Assembly (NCBI GenBank): GCA_018262385.1
Contig: JAGSPQ010000253.1
Coordinates: 1-5,985, forward strand
Source of the DNA: Myxococcaceae bacterium
GTDB lineage: Bacteria; Myxococcota; Myxococcia; Myxococcales; Myxococcaceae
DNA length: 5,985 nt
Direction: 5' to 3'
Shown: piece by piece, positions 1-5,580 of the stretch
Layout of the letters: each line of letters begins with the position of its first letter
Position numbering within the stretch: position 1 is the stretch's first letter
Program-made: the position numbers and the translations under genes
Notes under the pieces: model-generated
The model's database searches: none
What the model was told of the DNA's origin: nothing
Seen by the model: only the letters and a program-made list of their open reading frames with translations

Positions 1-133
1 AAATCCGCTTGAGCGCGACGAACTTCCGGAAGCCGCCCGGGCCGGCGACGAAGGTGAGGAACAGCTCGGCCATTCCACCGACCGATAGGCGGGTGAGGAC
101 TTCGTAGCGGCCGATCTTCAGGCGTTGGGGCAC
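1..133 (-). CDS. Hanks-type serine/threonine protein kinase, N-terminal fragment (runs off left edge)
   Basis: Forty-four codons are visible. They read as the start of a eukaryotic-like Ser/Thr kinase: I-G-R-Y-E-V-L (residues 7-13), then a glycine-rich ATP loop S-V-G-G-M-A-E-L-F (17-25), then G-G-F-R-K-F-V-A-L-K-R-I with the ATP-anchoring VAxK lysine at K42. The loop lacks the first glycine of canonical GxGxxG and has Ala for the third, a variant common in myxobacterial kinases, which usually keep the lysine and are active. The start is GTG at 133, the only usable start in this frame after an in-frame TGA at about 182-180. There is no Shine-Dalgarno; a CATCAT hexamer lies 8 nt upstream. Catalytic and activation loops, and any sensor or C-terminal domain, lie outside the window. 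The gene is divergent from the histidine kinase. Family call is firm; substrate unknown. Confidence 0.85.
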   Translation of the reverse strand, partial: MPQRLKIGRYEVLTRLSVGGMAELFLTFVAGPGGFRKFVALKRI

Positions 134-141
134 GGCAGGAC

Positions 142-147
142 ATGATG
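142..147 (-). promoter_or_regulatory. Possible -10 element for the Ser/Thr kinase gene (leaderless type)
   Basis: On the minus strand the hexamer CATCAT matches TATAAT at 4 of 6 positions and ends 8 nt before the GTG start. That would place transcription initiation at or next to the start codon, which fits the lack of any Shine-Dalgarno. No convincing -35 is present. A 4/6 match is weak on its own. Confidence 0.25.
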
Positions 148-208
148 CCGGTGGCGGTGCCGATCCACTACCCGATTCTCACAAACCGGCCGCCTGCCGA
201 ACGCGCCC

Positions 209-229
209 GGGCCCCCAAACATCGGGCCC
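209..229. repeat. GC-rich inverted repeat (6-bp arms) in the divergent intergenic region
   Basis: Two copies of the self-complementary hexamer GGGCCC (209-214 and 224-229) are separated by a 9-nt loop, so they can form a 6-bp all-GC hairpin. Neither strand has a following T-tract, so an intrinsic terminator is unlikely. It could be an operator in the region shared by the divergent Hanks kinase and histidine kinase, or simply a product of high GC. Confidence 0.3.
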
Positions 230-306
230 TGATCGGAATTCGCGTCCGCCTCCTTCGTTTCCGCAACAGTTGTCATGATCCGTAGCCACCCCAGGTGCGG
301 TCGCCG

Positions 307-399
307 ATGAGCCCACCCCTTTGCGAGCAGCGTCAGACCGAGGTCCGGTGGGGCAGAGGTACCGGGCTCAGGGGCCCGCTCACCGAGGGGAGGGCTTGA
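307..399 (+). CDS. Possible 30-codon leader ORF upstream of the histidine kinase
   Basis: ATG at 307 opens a 30-codon frame (beginning M-S-P-P-L-C-E-Q-R) whose TGA at 397-399 shares its last base with the histidine kinase ATG at 399, giving the TGATG overlap typical of translational coupling. A weak AGGTG lies 9 nt upstream of the ATG. The peptide has no recognisable domain or attenuator-type codon run. Short open frames are frequent at this GC content, so it may be fortuitous. The stop/start overlap is the only reason to list it. Confidence 0.2.
   Translation: MSPPLCEQRQTEVRWGRGTGLRGPLTEGRA
385..394 (+). promoter_or_regulatory. Ribosome binding site that fixes the histidine kinase start
   Basis: The purine run GAGGGGAGGG ends 4 nt before ATG 399 and contains strong Shine-Dalgarno cores. 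It supports ATG 399 over the upstream in-frame TTG at 321, which would add 26 residues not resembling any part of a receiver domain. Confidence 0.75.
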
Positions 400-2390
400 T
401 GGCCGCTCGTCTCGATCTGCTGCAGGTCGCCGGCGCCCGGATCCTCGTCGTCGAGGACGAGAGCGCGATCGCCGGCGACACCGAGCGGAGCCTGAAGGCG
501 CTCGGCTACCGCGTCAGCGGCCGGGCCGGCACCGGCGCCGGGGCGATCGACCAGGCGGTCGCCACTTCGCCCGACGCGGTGCTGATCGACCTTCGGCTGC
601 CGGGGCCGCTCGACGGCCTCGGGGCGGCAAAGGAAATCCAGCAGCGGCTGCGGATCCCGGTGGTGTTCCTCACCGCCTCGGCGGACGAGCCGACGCTGCG
701 GCAGGTCGAGCTGCCGTCGCCGTTTGGTTACGTGGTCAAGCCGTTCGACGATCGGGACCTCCAGGTGGCGCTGGTGATCGCGCTCTGCCGCCACCGGGCC
801 CAGGTCGAGATCGAGCGGCAGGTGAAGGAGCGCACCCGCGAGGTCGCCGCGGCCGAGGAGCGCTCGAGGCAGGCCGCGGCCCGGGCCGATCGGCTGCGGG
901 CCCAGATGGCGGCGGTCTTCGAGGCGATGAGCGAAGGGGTCTTCGTCTTCGACCTGCAGGGCAACGCGGTGCTCGTCAACGAGGCCCACGTGCGGCTCGC
1001 CGGCTTCTCCAGCGCCGCGGAGATGATGAAGGGGAGCCTGGCGTCCTATGCCGAGCTCTACGAGCTCACCACCCTCGACGGAACCCCGGTGTCGGTCGAG
1101 CAGTGGCCGGCCGCGCGGGTGCTTCGCGGGGAGACCCTCTCGGGGTTGGAGCTGGTGGGGCGCCGCAAGGACAGCGACCAGCGGTGGGTGTTCGCCTTCA
1201 GCGGGTCGCCGGTGCCCGACGACGACGGCCAGCCGGCGCTCGCGGTGGTGATCACCCGCGACGTCTCGCACGCCAAGCGGGGCGAGGCCCGGCTGCTCGA
1301 GAGCGAGCGGCGGTTCCGGTTCCTGGCCGACCACCTGCCGCAGATCGTCTGGACGGCGAACCCCGACGGCTACCTCGATTACTACAACGAGCGTTGGTAC
1401 GAGTTCACCGGCCTGCCCCGGGGAGAGCGCTGCGACGGGAACTGGAAGCCGATCCTCCACCCCGAAGACCAGGAGCGGTGCGACGCCGCCTGGTACCACT
1501 CGGTGGCGACGGCCGAGCCGTACCAGATCGAGTACCGCTTCAACGACCGCAAGGCCGGGTCCTACCGCTGGTTCCTCGGCCGGGCGCTGCCGCTGCGCGA
1601 CGAGGCGGGACGGGTGGTGAAGTGGTTCGGCAGCTGCACCGACATCCACGATCAGAAAGAGACCGAGGAGAAGCTCGCCGCCGCGCTCCACATCCGGGAA
1701 GACTTCGTGGCGATCGCCGCCCACGAGCTGAAGACCCCGCTGTCGGCGCTGCTGATGCACGTGCAGAGCCTGCAGCGCGCCCGCCGGGCGGCGGCCGTCC
1801 CGGTGAACCTCGACGAGCGGTTGGACAAGGCGGCGCGGGCCGGGCGCCGGCTGGACAAGCTGCTCGCGCAGATGCTCGACGTCTCCCGCATCACCTCCGG
1901 GCGGCTGCGGCTGGAGCTCGAGCCGCTCGAGCTGCGGGGGCTGGTGGAGGAGGTGACCCGCCACTTCGCCGAGCAGGTGCAGCGGGTCGGCTCGAGCCTC
2001 CACGTCACCGCGCGGACCCGCGCCTTCGGCCTGTGGGATCGGCTGCGGATGGAGCAGGCCTTCACCAACCTGCTGGCCAACGCGGTCAAGTACGGGGAGG
2101 GCAAGCCGATCGACGTCGAGCTCCGGGAAGAGGAAGGCCACGCGGTGGTGCTCGTCACCGATCGGGGCATCGGCATCGACCCCAGTCAGCAGAAAGTGAT
2201 CTTCGAGCGGTTCGAGCGCGCGGTGGGCACCCGGGAGTTCGGTGGCTTCGGCCTCGGGCTGTGGATCACCCGCCAGCTCGCCGAGGCGAGCGGCGGCCGA
2301 ATCGAGGTCGAGAGCACCCTCGGCCAGGGCTCGACGTTCACCCTGCGCCTGCCCATTCAGCCCACGGAGGAACCGCCTGCTCACCCCTGA
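399..2390 (+). CDS. Sensor histidine kinase with N-terminal receiver domain (REC-PAS-PAS-HisKA-HATPase_c)
   Basis: This 663-residue protein is predicted to be a cytoplasmic two-component kinase; no membrane segment is visible. Residues 13-130 form a receiver domain with acidic E19/D20, phosphoacceptor D64 (L-I-D-L-R-L-P), T92 and K114 (V-V-K-P-F). It resembles receivers that head multi-PAS kinases. Residues 132-168 are a charged, probably coiled-coil linker. PAS1 spans about 169-290. PAS2, of the PAS_3 type, spans about 303-418 with W318, N330, W333, an H-P-E-D at 354-357 and a closing F-G-S-C-T-D-I-H-D. The HisKA helix carries H442 in A-H-E-L-K-T-P. The ATPase domain shows the N box (N557, N561), G1 (D588-R-G-I-G-I), F box (F602-E-R-F) and G2 (G616-F-G-L-G-L). 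All catalytic motifs are intact. It overlaps the downstream response regulator. Ligand is unknown; no heme- or flavin-binding signature was recognised in the PAS domains. Confidence 0.95.
   Translation: MAARLDLLQVAGARILVVEDESAIAGDTERSLKALGYRVSGRAGTGAGAIDQAVATSPDAVLIDLRLPGPLDGLGAAKEIQQRLRIPVVFLTASADEPTLRQVELPSPFGYVVKPFDDRDLQVALVIALCRHRAQVEIERQVKERTREVAAAEERSRQAAARADRLRAQMAAVFEAMSEGVFVFDLQGNAVLVNEAHVRLAGFSSAAEMMKGSLASYAELYELTTLDGTPVSVEQWPAARVLRGETLSGLELVGRRKDSDQRWVFAFSGSPVPDDDGQPALAVVITRDVSHAKRGEARLLESERRFRFLADHLPQIVWTANPDGYLDYYNERWYEFTGLPRGERCDGNWKPILHPEDQERCDAAWYHSVATAEPYQIEYRFNDRKAGSYRWFLGRALPLRDEAGRVVKWFGSCTDIHDQKETEEKLAAALHIREDFVAIAAHELKTPLSALLMHVQSLQRARRAAAVPVNLDERLDKAARAGRRLDKLLAQMLDVSRITSGRLRLELEPLELRGLVEEVTRHFAEQVQRVGSSLHVTARTRAFGLWDRLRMEQAFTNLLANAVKYGEGKPIDVELREEEGHAVVLVTDRGIGIDPSQQKVIFERFERAVGTREFGGFGLGLWITRQLAEASGGRIEVESTLGQGSTFTLRLPIQPTEEPPAHP
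2366..2372 (+). promoter_or_regulatory. Shine-Dalgarno inside the histidine kinase 3' end, for the response regulator
   Basis: GGAGGAA is the best ribosome binding site near the start of the response regulator frame. Its GGAGG core ends 6 nt before the in-frame CTG at 2377, an ideal spacing. It is 27 nt from the next candidate, GTG 2398, which is too far. This decides the start in favour of 2377 if CTG is accepted. Confidence 0.55.
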
Positions 2391-2748
2391 ACGCCCTGTG
2401 CTGGTCGTCGATGACGACCCCGACATCCGCGAAGCCTTGCGGGACACCCTCGAGCAGGAGGGCTACTGCGTCGCCGAGGCCACCGACGGCTCCGCGGCGC
2501 TGAGCTACCTGCGCTCGAGCCCGCCTCCGCCGCTCATCCTGCTCGACTGGAACATGGCGCCGATGAACGCCGCCGCGTTCATGGAGGAGTTTTCCCGCGA
2601 GCCCGCCTACGCGCAGATCCCCGTCGTGCTGCTCACTGCCGACGTGAAGGCCGACGAGCGCGCGAAGGCGATTCGCTGCGCGGGCTACCTGACCAAGCCG
2701 GTCACCCTCGACGCGCTGTTCGAGACGGTCGCCCGCTACTGCCGCTGA
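2377..2748 (+). CDS. Single-domain (CheY/DivK-like) response regulator
   Basis: The product is a receiver domain and nothing else: 123 residues from CTG 2377. V-L-V-V-D-D-D gives the acidic pocket D12-D14. Phosphoacceptor D57 lies in L-L-D-W-N-M, followed by T87 in L-L-T-A-D and K107 in L-T-K-P. The usual M-P-x-M-x-G after the aspartate is M-A-P-M-N-A here. With no output domain it probably works as a phosphate shuttle, sink or protein-interaction switch for the kinase it overlaps by 14 nt. The start is uncertain. CTG 2377 has an ideal Shine-Dalgarno but is a rare start codon. GTG 2398 would begin directly on the first beta strand with no ribosome binding site. ATG 2242 would add 45 Arg/Ser/Ala-rich residues read out of frame from the kinase ATPase region, and is unlikely. 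The domain call is firm whichever start is used. Confidence 0.92.
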   Translation: MLTPERPVLVVDDDPDIREALRDTLEQEGYCVAEATDGSAALSYLRSSPPPPLILLDWNMAPMNAAAFMEEFSREPAYAQIPVVLLTADVKADERAKAIRCAGYLTKPVTLDALFETVARYCR

Positions 2749-2755
2749 GCTCAGC
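2744..2755. repeat. 12-bp perfect palindrome overlapping the response regulator stop codon
   Basis: GCTGAGCTCAGC reads identically on both strands and includes the TGA at 2746-2748. It lies just upstream of the peptidase promoter element, at roughly -30 to -40 relative to the expected transcription start, so an operator is possible. It has no loop or T-tract and is not a terminator. It may be coincidental. Confidence 0.3.
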
Positions 2756-2770
2756 CGGGCACCCGAGAGC

Positions 2771-2776
2771 TAGAGT
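2771..2776 (+). promoter_or_regulatory. Probable -10 element of the C39-like peptidase gene (leaderless type)
   Basis: TAGAGT fits the TAnnnT -10 pattern and ends 9 nt before the ATG at 2786, placing the transcription start within about three nucleotides of the start codon. The gene has no Shine-Dalgarno, which agrees with a leaderless or near-leaderless mRNA. A -35 match is not evident in the G/C-rich sequence about 17 nt upstream. Confidence 0.45.
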
Positions 2777-2785
2777 GTCCCCCCA

Positions 2786-3550
2786 ATGGGGACGCTGCTG
2801 ATCGTCGGGTGGGTGCTGGCGGCCGAGCCGCTGCCGGCTTCCTACGAAGGGAAGCTGTCGACTCCCGATCTGCTCCAGACGGATCCGAAGGCCGGCTTTC
2901 CCGACGGAGGAAAGATGTTCTGCGCGCCGGTCGCGGTGTCGAACGGCCTGATGTGGCTGGCGGCCAACGGCTACCCGAAGCTGCTCGCCCCCGGGCAGGA
3001 CCAGGTCGGGCTGGTGCTCGCGCTCGCCGGGCCGCAGTTCCTCGATCAGGATCTGGGAGAAGGAACCGGAGCCGGCGAGCTGCTGCGCGGCGTCGCCCGC
3101 TGGGTGAAGCAGAGCGGGTACCCGGCGCGGCGGCTCGAGTTCCAGGGGTGGCGCAAGCACGGCCCCAGCTACTCGACCGGGGTCGCGGTGCCGCAGCTGC
3201 AGTGGATCAAGCGGGCGCTGCTCGGGCCGTCGGCGGTGTGGCTGAACGTCGGCTGGTACCGGCGGGACGCGAACGCCGACACCTACCAGCGCGTCGCCGG
3301 CCACTGGGTCTCGCTGGTCGGCTACGACGGCGAGGTGCTGATCGTCCACGATCCTTCGCCCCGCTCGGAGAAGGGCGGCGTCCACAATCGGATCACCGTC
3401 GAGGCGATCGGCAGCGGCCGGCTGGTTGGGAAGAAGGCCGGGCTTCCGCGCGAGGCGACCGGCTACCTGAAGATCACCGGTGGGCTGCCGGTGAAGAAGG
3501 GCCTCGACCTCGGGATCCTCGACGGGGTGGCGGTGCTCGAGCTGGAGTGA
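2786..3550 (+). CDS. Exported C39-like (papain-fold) cysteine peptidase family protein
   Basis: The 254-residue product begins with a short hydrophobic segment, M-G-T-L-L-I-V-G-W-V-L-A-A-E, that looks like a minimal signal peptide cleavable after A13; it lacks the usual N-terminal lysines. The mature part resembles stand-alone C39-like peptidases. A nucleophile-type Cys46 sits in F-C-A-P-V-A-V-S-N at the start of a helix, His173 lies in G-H-W-V-S-L-V-G-Y, and Asp189 in V-H-D-P, giving the Cys-His-Asp order of the papain/C39 fold. Q31 lies 15 residues before the cysteine; I could not assign the oxyanion-hole glutamine usually found closer, so activity is not certain. No ABC transporter, bacteriocin precursor or double-glycine leader is nearby, so bacteriocin maturation is unlikely. 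Substrate unknown. It lies 37 bp after the response regulator and probably has its own promoter. Confidence 0.75.
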   Translation: MGTLLIVGWVLAAEPLPASYEGKLSTPDLLQTDPKAGFPDGGKMFCAPVAVSNGLMWLAANGYPKLLAPGQDQVGLVLALAGPQFLDQDLGEGTGAGELLRGVARWVKQSGYPARRLEFQGWRKHGPSYSTGVAVPQLQWIKRALLGPSAVWLNVGWYRRDANADTYQRVAGHWVSLVGYDGEVLIVHDPSPRSEKGGVHNRITVEAIGSGRLVGKKAGLPREATGYLKITGGLPVKKGLDLGILDGVAVLELE

Positions 3551-3557
3551 AGCGCGC

Positions 3558-3587
3558 TTGCCAACCCACCCTTCCAGCGGAGATAAG
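3558..3587 (+). promoter_or_regulatory. Probable sigma70-type promoter of the cytochrome c gene
   Basis: TTGCCA (3558-3563, 5/6 match to TTGACA) is followed after 18 bp by GATAAG (3582-3587, 4/6 match to TATAAT). Transcription would begin near 3594, leaving a leader of about 25 nt that contains the purine-rich GGGAAGGGAG (3599-3608) ribosome binding site, 10 nt from ATG 3619. The arrangement is internally consistent, and the segment is AT-richer than its surroundings. Confidence 0.45.
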
Positions 3588-3618
3588 TCCGCCTTCTCGG
3601 GAAGGGAGCTTGCGCACG

Positions 3619-4605
3619 ATGAAGACGGTGCTGAAGGTGTTTGGGGGGCTGGTGTTCCTGCTGGTGGTGGCGGCGGGCGGGGCGTTCGCCTGGGGCAAGA
3701 GCACGGCGGCGGGGAAGCTGGCGGCGAAGGTCGAGACCCACCGGGTCGACTTCCCGATTCCCTTTCCGCTCACCGAGGCCGAGCTCGCCGAGCTGAAGGC
3801 GCAGCAGCCCGAGGCGGCCGAGGCCGAGCTGAAGAAGGTGGCGCTGGAGCGCGCGATCGCCCGCGGGAAGCATCTGGTCGATGCGCGCTACGCCTGCAGC
3901 GAGTGCCACGGGAAGAACTTCGGAGGCGGGGTGATGGTCGACGCGCCGCCGATCGGGAAGATCCTCGGAGTGAACCTCACCTCCGGCAAGGGCGGGCAGA
4001 TCGCCAACTACCAGCCGGCCGACTGGGATCGGATCGTCCGCCACGGGGTGCTGCCCGACGGCCGGCCGGCCGCGATGCCCTCGCTGGATTTCGTGGCGAT
4101 GACCGACCGCGAGCTGTCGGACATCGTCGCCTACCTCCTCTCGGTGCCGCCGGTGGACGCGGAGATCGCCCGCCCCACCCTCGGCCCGGTCGGGACGATG
4201 CTGATCGCCACCGGCAAGCTGCCGCTCAGCGCCAACGTGATCACCGAGCACCAGGCGCCCCACCGGATCGAGCCCCCGGCCGCGGCGGAGACCACCGAGT
4301 TCGGCAAGCACCTGGTCGGCGTCTGCACCGGCTGCCACGGCGCGGATCTCTCCGGAGGTCCGGTGCCCGGCGGCGATCCCTCCTGGCCCCCGGCGCTCAA
4401 CCTCACTCCGCACGCCGACGGCCTCGCCGGTTGGAGCTACGAGGACTTCGTCCGCGCGCTCAAAGAGGGCAAGCGGAAGAACGGCGCCGAGCTGCGCGTG
4501 CCGATGAGCGCGATGAAGGCCTACGCCGCCAACATCACCCAGACCGAGCTGAAGGCGATGTGGGCCTACCTCCAGACCGCGCCGGCGCGGCCCTCGCCGA
4601 AGTAG
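3619..4605 (+). CDS. Membrane-anchored di-heme cytochrome c
   Basis: This 328-residue electron carrier has an N-terminal hydrophobic helix (about residues 5-25, after M-K-T-V-L-K) that acts as an uncleaved anchor or signal, leaving two class I cytochrome c domains in the periplasm. Heme-binding CxxCH motifs are C93-S-E-C-H97 and C236-T-G-C-H240. Likely sixth ligands are M153 (A-A-M-P-S) and M296 (V-P-M-S). The domains look like an internal duplication: both carry G-K-H-L-V before the heme site, N-L-T in the middle and a terminal A-Y-L helix. Such proteins accept electrons from periplasmic dehydrogenases or pass them to terminal oxidases, and the architecture resembles cytochrome subunits of membrane alcohol and aldehyde dehydrogenases. 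No dehydrogenase, oxidase or heme-maturation gene is adjacent, so the partner is unknown. Residues 52-82 (Glu/Ala/Lys-rich) are probably helical. It is convergent with the EEP gene. Confidence 0.93.
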   Translation: MKTVLKVFGGLVFLLVVAAGGAFAWGKSTAAGKLAAKVETHRVDFPIPFPLTEAELAELKAQQPEAAEAELKKVALERAIARGKHLVDARYACSECHGKNFGGGVMVDAPPIGKILGVNLTSGKGGQIANYQPADWDRIVRHGVLPDGRPAAMPSLDFVAMTDRELSDIVAYLLSVPPVDAEIARPTLGPVGTMLIATGKLPLSANVITEHQAPHRIEPPAAAETTEFGKHLVGVCTGCHGADLSGGPVPGGDPSWPPALNLTPHADGLAGWSYEDFVRALKEGKRKNGAELRVPMSAMKAYAANITQTELKAMWAYLQTAPARPSPK

Positions 4606-4637
4606 CGGGCTCATCACTGCGCGGCGAAGCTGCCGAC

Positions 4638-5573
4638 TCAGTCGAGGTCGTAGCGAACGACGACCGCGTTGTGATCCGACGCGAAGTGGTCGTCGACCCT
4701 CGTCGACAGCTTCTTCAGCGCCTCGTTCCGCGCGTGCATCACGTAATCGAGCGTCGACCCGCCGTGCGTGCCGACATGGATGTTGCTGTCGTAGGCCACC
4801 TGGTTGCCGAAGGCCTTGAAGTGGTTGCGGTTGAAGTCGCCGGTGATGGTGACTGGGTGGCCCTGGCGCTCGAAGCGCTCGATCAGCCGTCCCATCTTCT
4901 CGATGTGCTGGTTCCACATCGCTTTACGCCAGGGATCGCTCGCCTGTTGTTTGCTGTTCCACGCCCCGCTCACCAGGTGGGTGTTCATGTGGATCATCGT
5001 TTCGCCGGTCTCTTTGTTCTTCAGCTTCACCCACGCGACGTTGCGGTTCGGCGAGATCTTCGCCTCGCCTCCGTGCATCCTCTCCACGCCCGAGTCGAGG
5101 AGCTTCCAATCTTTGCTCTTCCACGAGATCGGAGTCTGCAGCCCTTTCGGCATGAAATGATCAAAGCCCGGCAGGTCGCGAATCGCCTGGCGGTAGCGTT
5201 CCGGGCCGATCTCCTGCCAGCCGATGATGTCGCCGGACCTGGCCGCCCTCCGCACGTCGTGGACCACCTTGTCCTGCGACATCTCGGGGTTGCTCTTCAC
5301 GTTCATGCTGACGACGTCGAACACCCCTTCGCCCTTCGCGCCGGGCTTGGTGCCGGCCAGACCGAGCTCGAGGAGCTTCGAGATCCGCTCGCCGACGATG
5401 CCGTTCTCTTTCCAGCCATGCCGGTGCTCGAACTTCGTCACCGCGGCCTTCGTCTTCGCATCGAAGAAGCTGTCTACGGGTCCCTTGAGGAGCCCTCTTT
5501 GCTTCAGCTGCTGCTCCAGCTTCCGAACCGGTGCTCCCACCGAACCAACGCTCAGCCGTCGAATGGAGGTCAT
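4638..5573 (-). CDS. Peptidoglycan-binding domain fused to an endonuclease/exonuclease/phosphatase (EEP) domain
   Basis: The 311-residue product has two parts. Residues 8-70 match a PG_binding_1 repeat (L-S-V-G-S-V-G-A-P-V-R-K-L-E, later F-D-A-K-T-K-A-A-V-T-K-F and N-G-I-V-G). After a Gly/Lys linker, residues 85-309 form a DNase I-like EEP domain with its metal and catalytic residues: N91 (S-M-N-V), E121 (G-W-Q-E-I), H199 (N-T-H-L), D246 and N248 (T-G-D-F-N), D276 (L-D-Y-V-M) and D300-H301 (A-S-D-H-N-A-V). The enzyme is probably Mg-dependent and cleaves phosphodiesters: nucleic acid, lipid headgroup or another substrate. There is no hydrophobic signal peptide, although a wall-binding domain implies action outside the cytoplasm. 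ATG 5573 has no Shine-Dalgarno. Codon use is less GC-biased than in neighbouring genes. Fold call is firm, substrate open. An antibacterial effector is one possibility; a secreted scavenging nuclease is another. Confidence 0.88.
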   Translation of the reverse strand: MTSIRRLSVGSVGAPVRKLEQQLKQRGLLKGPVDSFFDAKTKAAVTKFEHRHGWKENGIVGERISKLLELGLAGTKPGAKGEGVFDVVSMNVKSNPEMSQDKVVHDVRRAARSGDIIGWQEIGPERYRQAIRDLPGFDHFMPKGLQTPISWKSKDWKLLDSGVERMHGGEAKISPNRNVAWVKLKNKETGETMIHMNTHLVSGAWNSKQQASDPWRKAMWNQHIEKMGRLIERFERQGHPVTITGDFNRNHFKAFGNQVAYDSNIHVGTHGGSTLDYVMHARNEALKKLSTRVDDHFASDHNAVVVRYDLD

Positions 5574-5580
5574 GTCGGGG

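Noticed and set aside
209..229. GGGCCC hairpin as an intrinsic terminator
   Set aside because: No T-tract follows on either strand, and both flanking genes start, rather than end, near it.
270..279. TTGTCA (270-275) and CATGAT (274-279) as histidine kinase promoter elements
   Set aside because: They overlap each other, and neither has a partner hexamer at 16-18 bp, so no promoter is called there.
333..2447. A 704-codon open frame antisense to the histidine kinase
   Set aside because: Its translation is Arg/Pro/Leu/Gly/His-rich low-complexity sequence with no domain. The plus strand holds a complete kinase with all catalytic motifs; long antisense frames are expected at this GC content.
2786..3550. 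Bacteriocin-processing C39 peptidase
   Set aside because: There is no attached or adjacent ABC transporter, no double-glycine leader peptide gene, and the N-terminus carries a signal-like segment instead.
2809..3618. In-frame extension of the cytochrome c upstream to an ATG at 2809
   Set aside because: The extra 270 residues are an Arg/Ala-rich shadow of the peptidase gene. ATG 3619 has a ribosome binding site, a promoter and an N-terminal anchor helix.
4606..4637. Bidirectional terminator between the convergent cytochrome and EEP genes
   Set aside because: Only a 4-bp stem (CGGC 4622-4625 with GCCG 4632-4635) is present in the 32-bp gap, with no T-tract on either side.
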